In this document: in pieces, positions 1-8,451 of the stretch
Layout of the letters: each line of letters begins with the position of its first letter
Numbering within the stretch: position 1 is the first letter of the stretch
Assembly: GCA_900548285.1 (NCBI GenBank)
Contig: URKE01000059.1
Coordinates: 1-10,660 of the forward strand
Source of the DNA: an uncultured Eubacteriales bacterium
GTDB lineage: Bacteria; Bacillota; Clostridia; Christensenellales; Borkfalkiaceae
Direction of reading: 5' to 3'
DNA length: 10,660 nt
The notes under the pieces: generated by a model
The model's database searches: none
What the model was told of the DNA's origin: nothing
What the model saw: only the letters and a program-made list of their open reading frames with translations
Made by a program: the position numbers and the translations under genes

Positions 1-3000
1 GCATTGATTCTCGGGGCATTATAACGTAACCAACCACCACAAATTGCACTTCCTACAGCCGCTACACCTGCGGTTATACCTGAATACAAATTATAAGCAG
101 ACTGATTACCCCCAAATATCCCGTCTCTAACAAAATTATAGCCGCTTATCGCTTCTCCAATATCTGCGCCACCGTTAATCGTTGTTAATGCCCCAGCCGT
201 AATTGTTACTCCAGCAACAACCAACATACCAACTCCTGCTACTCCGCTCGCAATAACTAAAGCGCCAGCAACAATTGCCCCTACACCCGTCAATACATTG
301 ACGACACCGCGCCAAAAAGAACTCCAACTCCATGTTCCCTCCGGATCGGTATACATCACGGGATTATTCCCGCAATATGCAAACAGATTCAGTCCGTTGA
401 TGTCGGTCGGCTGGATATAGCTTATATCGTCCGCATTGATGAACCTGCCAATGGAAGGGTCGTAATAGCGGCTGTTCAGGTAGTATAACCCCGTTTCCGC
501 GTCATAATAATACCCACGATAACGGAACGGATTCAGCTTTGCTACACTACTATTATACGACATATTTTCCGTGATGTCAATACCCCCGCTTATATATATG
601 CGGTGGTTGCCCCACGCGTCGTATTTGTACTCCGCCACAAGGTTCTTGTTCGCGTCGTAGATTCGGTCGATATCGCCCAGCAGGTTCTTCTTGTAATAGT
701 ATACGTTTCCGTCGTACTTGAACCCTATCACGCCCTGCGCGTCGTAGTAGTATTCGAATACTTTATCCCCGACCTTTTCCGCGATGATCTTCGTTCCGTC
801 CGTATAGTAGGTATGCGTTACGCCGTTTACCGTCTTTTCCTGGCGTACCCCGTCCATATCGTACAGATAGCTGTCGCTTCCGCAACTTGCGAGCATCCTA
901 CCCCGCGTCCACGTCAGCGTTTTGCCCTTGTAGCTCGACGGGTTCCCCAATGCGTCGTAGCCGCTTATGCTCTGCGTCACTCCGTTTTCCGTCACCGAGG
1001 TCAGACGTTTATCCGAATCGTAAGCATACGTCCTCGTTACCCCGCCCGTAAGAGAGTTGCCCGTCGTGTAGTTATACTCCGTCACCTTTTCGATATTCCC
1101 GAAGTCGTCGTATTCGTAGAAATACGTCTTGTTCAGCGCCGCGTTATCCTCGCGAATCAGGCGGTCGATATCGTCGTAGGTATAACGGATATTTTTCCCG
1201 CCGATTGTCCTTTCTCGGATATTCCCGTTCTTATCGTACTCATATTTATCCGTAAGGTTCAACCCTCGGAATTCCACTTTCGATATGAACGTCGTTTTTC
1301 GGTCGGGGCGAATCACCGTTACCGGCGGTTTCGTTTCTCCGCCTCCTCCGCCCGTGGAGCCGCCGCTGCAACCGCCGCCCGTACAGAACGGAGAAATGTT
1401 GTTCTTCAACAAGCTGTTATAGACAGTATATTCCCGATATCCGCCCTCCTCGTAGCTGTAAAGTTCGCTGAAATATTCGTCTTCGTCCGTTACGATCCCC
1501 TTTTCTCCCAATCGGTTCAGCGCATCGTACACGTACTTCACTTTCTTTCCCGTCGGCAGGTATATCTTCGTCAGCGGCGCGTTCGGCACCCGGTTGCCCG
1601 ACGTACTGCCGAATTTTTTATACAGGTAGCGGTATTCCTGCTTTTCGCCGATGCCTTTTTCATACGCCGTCCTTATGACATAGCCTTCATTGTCCGTTTC
1701 CTGTATGTACCTGCCTGTTCTGTACCCCGTATATTCGACCGCATCGACTTCGCCGTGGTCATTATACAGATACGTCAATTCCGTCGTTTTTCCGCTACCG
1801 CACGCGCTGTCCGTCAGGCTCTTCAACAGCATCGTGGTTTCGTCGTATTCCGCCGACGCGAGCACCTGTTTCGCGCCGTCTTTCGTTACGCTCTTTTCGA
1901 TGAATCTGCCGTATCCGTCGCTCACTTCTTCGCCGCTCCAGCCGTTGCCGTAACTCACGTTGGTATAGCTCTTTCCGTCGCTCGTTTTATTATATGCCGC
2001 CGTATATACGGTAACGCCGTTGAATTTTACTTTTTTGATCCGCGAATATCCGTCGTATTCAAATTCATAAACGGCGCCCGTACGATTAATTTTTGTCAAG
2101 AGTCCGGCATTGTACTCGTACTGCGTATTCTCGTTCTGGATATGATTCACGCTGTTCCCGTCGCGCGTAGCAAACCCTGCCGAGACGGATTTCAGCATAC
2201 CGTCGTCGCCATACCCGTAATTATAGGCCTGCCCGTTCGGGAGCGTCACTTTATTCAGCCTGCCCTTATAACTGTCGTACGCGCTCTGCGTATATACGGA
2301 CACGCAGTTGTCCGATCCGTCCAAAATAGAATACCGTTCGTCATACTCCTTTACGGTATAATATCCGCTCGTATCGGTCTGGCTTTCATAAATAATTTCG
2401 CCGCTCGACGGAGTATTCCCGATTATCTCTTTTGTGACCGTGCCATGCGAATTATATTCATACTCTTTTCTGTCGCGCAGTTTTTCGTCTTCCACTTTCA
2501 CAAGATTGCCGTGTATATCGTAATAATAGAAAACGTGGAACTCTTCCCCTTTCGTGTTTATGAAAACGCTGCGGCGGATCAGGCCCTGCGCATCGCTCCA
2601 CGTGCGCGCCGTTCCGTTTGCGCTCTTTGCCTCCGAATACCCGCGGGGCGCATAATCGAGGCTGAACAAATTATTGTTAAACGTCCAATAATTGTACGAG
2701 GTCGCAATCGAACCGCTTAATTTGATCGTCGCCAAATCGACGCCCGACTTGATTTCTTCACCGTCTTTATAGATCTTTCCCGGATTGGCCAGCATATTTG
2801 CCACGTCGTTTGCAAACGACTGCATTTCCTCGGGAGTATCCGCATTGACGACATACGATTCGGAGCCGTAATATACGCGGCTGATATCTTTGGGGCCGAA
2901 ACACTCGCTGCCGTTGAAAAACGCGGGAGCGGATACCGTTTTATTCAGTTTACAGCGGACAAGTTCGACGGATTCTATTTTCAACGCGCTTTGCGGCAAG

Positions 3001-5886
3001 CCATACTGCAACGACATATTGTCTTTCCCGCCGTTATAGCACTTGCTGTAATCGATTTTGACGCATATCTTCACCAAACCGTCGAGTTCGTCATTCGACA
3101 CGGGAACGATACCCATTTGGTATTCGTTTTTTATCCTTCCGTCAAACCGATATACGCGTTCTTTATTTTTCGATGTATCCGAATACGTCAAAGAGACGTT
3201 CAGCTCGAATTTTGCCTCGCTTTCCTCCGACGGATTCAAACAGTATTCATCCGTCCTGACAAGCGCGGCAACAGCCAGACCTTCGTCGCCGCGAAGCGCG
3301 CTCAGATTATATGCAAACACATCCTGCTGCATATAGGCCTGCGCTCCTGTTTTTCCGATGAGTTCATAGCCCGTTCCGACCTGAGTGCCGTTCTCGGGGC
3401 AAACCCAATTCCCCATACCGTCCGCGAGTTTACTCTCAACGCCGGACAAACTGCTGAAACGATACGACTGATTGTCGTCGTTTCTTGTGCCTTCAAACGT
3501 AAGGGCACGCAGCGTACTGTCTGCCGACAAAGTAAATTTATTGACGCATACGCCGTCCGAATCGAATTTATAATAAGTTTTCGTGCCGTTTTCGTATTCG
3601 ATAACGGAATAGCCGTCATTGAGCCAAACTTCGTTTGTCGTATTGATTTCATTTTCCGCGCTTATCTCGCACAGTTCTACTATATCGGTTCCGCTGATCG
3701 TATTGACCGAAGTACCGTCCTGGAAGGTATAATGATTTTCGTTTCTGCCGATATTCAACCGATATCCGGTGACGTCGGAAATCGTCGATATGTCGTCAAA
3801 ACTATATAAAAACCGCAAAGAAGTCCCGTCCGAATGCGTTATTTTATCCAAAGATTTTACCGATGAGCCGACATTATGATACTCAATTTCGGTGCCGTCC
3901 GGCAGAGAGAGCCGCGTCAAACAGCCGCCTTCGTATTGTAAATTAGCTTTACGTCCGCAACCGTCCGTGATGCTTTTCAAGACATAATTGCATTCGTTGT
4001 CGGTTCCATATGTAAATTGCATTGTATTTCCGTTCTTATCGGTGATTTTAGTCAAAATACCGCCGCTGAACTGGTAAACCGTTCCGCCGTTGTCCATCAG
4101 TTTGTCCAAACCGATATATTTCATTCCGATAGTATCATCACGGAATTCGTAATTATCCGTATCGAATGTGTAGGACGAGCCCGAAGGCGTTGCGTCGACC
4201 TTTAAATACCGATAAAGATTGTGGCGGAAGCCTGCCTGGTCGATATAGACATATTTCTGTTCACTTCCTTCGCCTTCACTATACAGATACTGCTGGACAT
4301 TCAATTTCCAACCTTTCGGCAAGCCCGTTTCTATCTTACTGCTTCCGACCGAAAAATAATTTTTTGATTTATAAAGGCTGTTATAGATATGAGAAATTTG
4401 CAGCGGAAGGCGGTTGCCGCTCATACTTATGTCCTGATATTCAAGAAGTTCCGTGCCCGTATACAGATTCAATGCGTAATTGCACTTATCGTTGATAGCC
4501 GCCGTATATTTTTCGCCGCCGTTGAATTCTTCGGGAATATAATAATCGACATCGAGATACGGACGGTATTTGATCGGATCCACATAAGCTGAAAAAATTA
4601 TAAAAGTGAATTCATCAGCATCACGGTCCGCCACTTCAAACAATAAACCTTTCGTTCTATAATCCGCATTACGAATCGTATCCGTTACGTCTATGGTATA
4701 AGCTTCGTAGCTTTCTTTAATTTCTGTTCCGATAATATCTGTATATATTGAATTATCGCACAATTTACCAACAAACGAACCTTCTTCAGACAAATCGTTT
4801 TTTACCTGTCTCACTACGAGATCCGATAAATGCGTTCCGGTTTCATATCTGTCGGTTTTACGCATATGCAATACGGCAGAACGAATAATAGCATTCTTCG
4901 GTATTACATCGTCCAAAAAAAATTGGATCCATACCTTCGAAAAATAACTATTATCCCCGCGATATTTTGTGGATATATTATAAGTATTTTTTGTAAGAGC
5001 TCTCGGTTCCTTACGCAGTTCATAAGTATCTATATAATCTTCTGCGTAATTCATAATCGTAGGATCGATAGAAACAGGATAGGTTCTTGCAGGCTCATTC
5101 AGCCAAGCCGAGTCTGCAATTACCTGTAACTCATATTCATCCTTTGATTTTTCCGCAATATCGTAATAGACTTCCTCCGAAACAATCCCCTTCGCATCAC
5201 TCATGCTCGGCGCGGGAATTCTGAAAATCACCTCGTTATCGTCTTCCGACTTAAAATTCAGAGTCTGCCCTCCTGCGTCAAGTCCCATTGTTAAATTGTG
5301 AATCTTTAAAATGAATTTAATTGTACTTTCCGAAGTTCTGTCATGAACAAGAATATTTTCTTTAATTCTCCCCTCTGAAAGCGTATACTCCAAATCAACA
5401 CCCCTGATATATTCTTTAAATATCAGCTTTTGTCCGCTTTCGTCATTGATGATTTCGGATTGACTCATTACCTGATGATACGGCAGAAGAGATACAGAAT
5501 ACTTCCCCTTTTTAACGGTAAAAATAACCCCGTCCGAAATCTGTTCCGCAAACCGTACGCAAAAATCCCCGGAAGTATTTTCATAACCGTTAAAATCTAT
5601 TTCTCCCTCGCAGCGCTTTGTTTTTATAAGCTGATTTTCATATCGGCGATAACTCTTTGTGCGTTCGTCAAAATAATTGATCGGCTGATTATAAATTTTT
5701 GTCCGATAACCGCCGTCATTCTTTTTGTATGTCCTGTAGTTGCTCCCTCGACAAACTTCCTCCAATTGACTCTTTGGCTTACGCCGAGGAATTTCGGACA
5801 AAACTTTTTCTTCACGATTAACGGAACAAACGTTATCCGTCGATACTTCTGCTTGCTGACTCTTTGTAATTTTGATTTTTTTCCAT
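1..5886 (-). CDS. Giant RHS/YD-repeat polymorphic toxin-like protein (WapA-type), 3' end outside window, start codon separated from main frame by an A7 tract
   Basis: The long frame is open from 5933 to base 1 with no stop (I checked every codon), but it has no ATG near its 5' end. ATG at 5886, with SD GAGGTG 4 bases upstream, is the natural start. It is followed by G and seven A and hits TAA at 5835-5833; with six A it enters the long frame as MEKIKITKSQQ. Numbering from that start: no signal peptide; YPVSIDPT motif near 270 followed by a DNRLRE-type beta domain (about 270-447); RHS entry region with YNSLYKS and GWKLN (about 495-525); an inserted jelly-roll-like region (about 745-990); YD repeats (about 1100-1790); a Gly/Cys linker (about 1500-1520); then FRYRGYYYDAETGLYYLNSR, YYDPSIGRFINAD and a DPEG core end (about 1790-1850). 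Hydrophobic Gly/Ala segments follow, then YNFVRDGIFGGN, typical of pre-toxin regions. Family knowledge: such proteins encapsulate a variable C-terminal toxin in a YD-repeat shell. The toxin and any immunity gene lie off the left edge. Family assignment is very secure; expression state is uncertain. Confidence 0.93.
5876..5882 (-). repeat. A7 homopolymer at codons 2-4 of the RHS gene, candidate slippage or phase-variation tract
   Basis: Read on the minus strand, the start is ATG-G-A7-TC. With seven A the reading frame gives MEKNQNYKESASRSIDG and then TAA. Removing one A gives a frame that is open for more than 1,950 codons. The tract sits directly behind the start codon and the ribosome site, the usual place for a contingency tract. 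A sequencing indel or an old inactivating mutation are the alternatives. Confidence 0.6.
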
Positions 5887-5890
5887 GTTA

Positions 5891-5899
5891 CACCTCTTT
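5891..5899 (-). promoter_or_regulatory. Ribosome binding site of the RHS gene
   Basis: The minus strand reads AAAGAGGTG, then TAAC, then ATG at 5886. This good Shine-Dalgarno match is what fixes the RHS start, even though the ATG is out of frame with the main coding region as written. The site begins just after the TAA stop (5902-5900) of the upstream gene, so the two genes are probably co-translated from one mRNA. Confidence 0.75.
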
Positions 5900-6973
5900 T
5901 TATTTTATTTCTATAATATACGGGAAATAAAGACTATCCCCCGTTGAAACCGCAATATGCTCACCTTCGCTTTGCCTTCGCAACATAAATCCATAACCGG
6001 CCACAGCATTTTTTCCGTATTCTTGCGTAAGGTCTATTGTAATATTATTGCCGTCGCTCGTATAGCGAAGCGCTCGATCTTCATACATCGGACAATCCTG
6101 CCATGTTGTCCGAAAACTGCACCACGAATTCAATAGCTTGTTAATAACAAATTTTTCACCATATAATTTAGGAAGATACAACACAATACTTTTGTTCTGT
6201 TCATTTTTCAAGTAACGCGTCAAAGTATTGGTCGGTCTAAATAACAAGCGCTTTTCTTTATCTTTGTAAGAACAGCAAATTCCCGAAAACGGTCCCGAAA
6301 AGTTACAATCTTCTTGCTTTATTACCGTGTCAGAAATAAATTTAGGGCAATATGCAGATATTTCAAAACTGATATCAGTAGCATTCGGGCTGCAAACATT
6401 TATATAAAATTCTATTTTCGAATAGCGTTGAACCCTTGGTCTGCACTCAATAACCTTTCCTCCGACAAAACCGACTAATCCGGTTATCATTGCAAAAGTA
6501 TCCATATGGTCGCCGCTTAGAAGCACAGTTCCTTCTTTATCCTCAATCCTTTTTTCGTTGTCTGTTTCTATTTTGAAGCGGCATTCTTCTCCTTTGTGTT
6601 TAATCATCACTCCGTTATAGGTCGGCTCAATAATACAATTTTCAAAAATCAGTTTCCCATCAGATAAAGTTAAAAATTTTCGGTCTATTAACTTAACTTT
6701 GAAGATACCGCATTCCTGTTCAAATATTAATTCTCCATTCGTCTGAAGATAAATTTTTAGATTATAGCCGCAGTAAACTAAATCCCCGCTTTCTTTCCTC
6801 CGAAACTCCAAATCTATCAATTCTCCGTCCATCCCGTATATCGGACAACTGAAAAAATAATCATAAATCTTCTCTTCCCTCATAAAGCGCATCGCATAGT
6901 CATTTATTCTTTTTACGAGGAGTTCGTTATCGGTAATATTTTTAAGAATACAAACTTTTTCTTTTGCCGTCAT
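5900..6973 (-). CDS. Unrecognised protein with a DNRLRE-like C-terminal part, operon partner of the RHS gene
   Basis: I do not recognise a named family over the whole length. The ATG at 6973 has AGGTG 6 bases upstream and gives about 357 residues; a GTG at 6982 is in frame but overlaps that ribosome site, so I prefer the ATG. The protein has no signal peptide and no clear membrane segment. The N-terminal part is charged (AKEKVCILKNITDNELL) and the middle is beta-rich with many aromatic and Cys residues. The last third (a leucine-rich strand with LYLPKLYGEKFVINK, then ITIDLTQEYGKNAVAGYGF, then HIAVSTGDSLYFPYIIEIK) follows the pattern of DNRLRE-type beta domains, which also occur in the adjacent RHS protein. 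The stop is 13 bases before the RHS ATG, with the RHS ribosome site between, so the genes form an operon. An accessory, shell-binding or co-exported partner is conceivable, but this is inference from context only. Confidence 0.85.
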   Translation of the reverse strand: MTAKEKVCILKNITDNELLVKRINDYAMRFMREEKIYDYFFSCPIYGMDGELIDLEFRRKESGDLVYCGYNLKIYLQTNGELIFEQECGIFKVKLIDRKFLTLSDGKLIFENCIIEPTYNGVMIKHKGEECRFKIETDNEKRIEDKEGTVLLSGDHMDTFAMITGLVGFVGGKVIECRPRVQRYSKIEFYINVCSPNATDISFEISAYCPKFISDTVIKQEDCNFSGPFSGICCSYKDKEKRLLFRPTNTLTRYLKNEQNKSIVLYLPKLYGEKFVINKLLNSWCSFRTTWQDCPMYEDRALRYTSDGNNITIDLTQEYGKNAVAGYGFMLRRQSEGEHIAVSTGDSLYFPYIIEIK

Positions 6974-6979
6974 TTTGTT

Positions 6980-6985
6980 CACCTA
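6980..6985 (-). promoter_or_regulatory. Ribosome binding site deciding the start of the RHS partner gene
   Basis: The minus strand reads TAGGTG, then AACAAA, then ATG at 6973. The spacing of 6 favours that ATG. The GTG inside the same site (6982) would need a ribosome site further upstream, where only an AT-rich TATACTTTTTATA stretch is present. The motif resembles the site of the RHS gene (GAGGTG). Confidence 0.55.
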
Positions 6986-7032
6986 TAAAAAGTATATCAG
7001 CAATTTTATGCCATTTTTTTTAAAAATCAGGA

Positions 7033-7061
7033 AATTAAAAAACGCCATTGCCAGCTATCAA
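7033..7061 (-). promoter_or_regulatory. Possible sigma-A-type promoter for the RHS operon
   Basis: On the minus strand, TTGATA (7061-7056) is followed after 17 bases by TTAATT (7038-7033). The -35 element matches five of six consensus positions; the -10 element is poor. It lies just after the terminator at 7081-7124 and would give a leader of about 50 bases before the ATG at 6973. An alternative -10, TATACT, sits closer to the gene but has no good -35 and would place the transcript start on the ribosome site. Confidence 0.25.
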
Positions 7062-7080
7062 TTCGTTAGACCTTTTTTAA

Positions 7081-7124
7081 ATTAAAAGAGAGACGCAACA
7101 TTACCGTCGCATCTCTCTTTTAAT
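7081..7124 (-). terminator. Intrinsic terminator hairpin between the recombinase remnant and the RHS operon
   Basis: Two 19-base arms (7081-7099 and 7106-7124) flank a 6-base loop. Read on the minus strand, the arms begin ATTAAAAGAGAG and end CTCTCTTTTAAT. The only two irregular positions are G-U wobbles in the minus-strand RNA and would be A-C mismatches in plus-strand RNA, so the structure is stronger for leftward transcription. The distal arm ends in CTTTTAATTT, a moderate U-rich tail. It separates the recombinase remnant from the RHS operon. Confidence 0.75.
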
Positions 7125-7188
7125 TTTACTATGTTTCGATGTTCCCATACTCTGATTCAAATTCATTACTTGAAATATACTGCTGATT

Positions 7189-8400
7189 TTATCCGTAAAG
7201 TTTAGGTAAATCAAACTTATATTCCGGGTAACAACAATATCCGCTTTTACCATAATATCCCGTAGGAACTGCAAGTTTAACTTCAATCATTGCGGCGTCT
7301 TCCATTTGCTTATTCAGCTCGTTTATGCTTCTTTCGATATTGCATAAATCATCCGTATAATCATTGCCACCGAATTGCTTTGATAACTCCGACAGAACAA
7401 TGTCAAGCGCTCCGCTGTTATTCTGAATATACCCGTTTATCGACCTATAGACCGCTTTATGTATCAATTCATCACCAACAGATATAGATTCACACACTTT
7501 ACCGCCATGCTCGATTCTCGTAATACAACGCCACACGATTTTTTTCTTACCGCCGGAAATCCACATACAACGCCTGTAACGGTTTCCGCATGAATCACAT
7601 ACAAGCAAATCCGAAAAGGGATATTTCCCGCTAAACTTACCCTTTGCCGTAATCGTTTTATCCGACACACGCGGTCTGCTACGGCGCTTTGCCATTTCCG
7701 ACTGAACTTGCTTGAACGTATCCCGATCTATTATCGCCGGGTGATTGTTTGAAACAAGATATTTCGGCATCTCTCCGCGATTTTTTCTTGCCTTTTTTGT
7801 AATACAATTCTCTATATACGTTTTTTGCAATAACATGTCGCCGACGTATCTTTCGTTCGTTAAAATATTACGAATAGCATTTCGACTCCAAATATCATTG
7901 CCCGTCGCTGTTTTTATCGGCGCAGAATCGAGATATTCCTTGATTTGATCCACGCTGTTCCCGTCTAAATACATATCGAAGACGTCTTTTACATACTTAG
8001 CTTCCTCGGGGACTATTTCCGGCTGACCGTCTTCGCCTTTTCTATAGCCTATAAGATTATATCTGAACTTAAACGTTCCGGATTGCATTCTGCGCTGTAT
8101 TCCCCAACGAACGTTTGCACTGATATTTTCACTTTCCGCTTGAGCCAAAACACTATAAATACCTAACGCCAACTCGCTTTCGGATTTTAATGAATCAAGG
8201 CATTGCTCTTCAAAATACACCCCGATTCCAAGTGCTTTAAGTTTACGAACATACTTGAGCGCATCTACCGTATTTCTTGCGAAACGAGCAACTGATTTCG
8301 TTATGATATAGTCGATTTTACCTTTTTCGCAATCTTTGATCATGCGAAGAAAATCGTCTCTTTTCGCCGCTTGGGTACCGCTCAGCCCTTCATCCGCGTA
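7189..8400 (-). pseudogene. Large serine recombinase, truncated at both ends and interrupted by another element
   Basis: The frame is open from about 8406 to a TAA at 7189. It enters the family abruptly at YADEGLSGTQAAKRDDF and continues with DYIITKSVARFARNTVDAL (the conserved resolvase helix region), a Recombinase domain with IRNILTNERYVGD, and a zinc ribbon (CDSCG, then two further Cys). The first 50-60 residues of the family, with the catalytic serine in a YxRVS-type motif, are missing, and no plausible start codon or ribosome site precedes the conserved part; the first ATG is at 8343. The C-terminus departs from the family inside the coiled coil (INELNKQMEDAA) and ends in an unrelated Tyr/Gly-rich tail ending FDLPKLYG. 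The enzyme as encoded cannot be catalytic. The loss of the front coincides with the end of the element at right, so insertion is the likely cause. An intact front part may lie beyond the right edge. Confidence 0.85.
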
Positions 8401-8451
8401 AGTACTTTATGGGGTACACAGTAATTACGTGGAGCGTATTTTGTTGTTTTG
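8395..8451. other. Probable attachment-site junction (element end / interrupted recombinase gene)
   Basis: Left of about 8400 the minus strand encodes conserved serine-recombinase sequence (YADEG). Right of it, up to the recombinase stop at 8452, nothing resembling that family is encoded and the frame closes at TAA (8409-8407). The 50-base arm contains short symmetric elements: AGTACT at 8401-8406, and CACAGTAATTACGTG at 8417-8431, an imperfect palindrome with one extra base. This arm length and symmetry suit a large serine recombinase att site, but the crossover bases are not determined. Confidence 0.55.

Noticed and set aside
600..2600. Repeated GTCGTA-like words that look like tandem DNA repeats
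   Set aside because: They are the reverse complement of YD/YYD codons (tac gac) in diverged protein repeats and have no constant unit or spacing.
603..2720. 705-codon open frame on the plus strand
   Set aside because: It lies exactly opposite the RHS gene and uses the same codon boundaries. The translation is a Val/Arg/Ile-rich mirror of YD repeats with no domain or ribosome site, so it is a shadow of a GC-rich coding strand.
5624..5815. 63-codon minus-strand frame just inside the RHS 5' end, beginning MKKKFCPKFLG
   Set aside because: It overlaps the RHS N-terminal region in another frame. The RHS frame here encodes a family-like segment (RTKIYNQPINYFDERTKSY), so this frame is a shadow rather than an alternative start.
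6160..7207. Shared LPKLYG peptide in the RHS partner protein and in the tail of the recombinase remnant
   Set aside because: Only six residues match; flanking sequences differ and the DNA match is poor. I treat it as chance rather than a duplication.
7101..7286. 61-codon minus-strand frame between the recombinase remnant and the terminator
   Set aside because: It overlaps the recombinase tail in another frame, runs into the terminator hairpin arm, and has no ribosome site or family resemblance.
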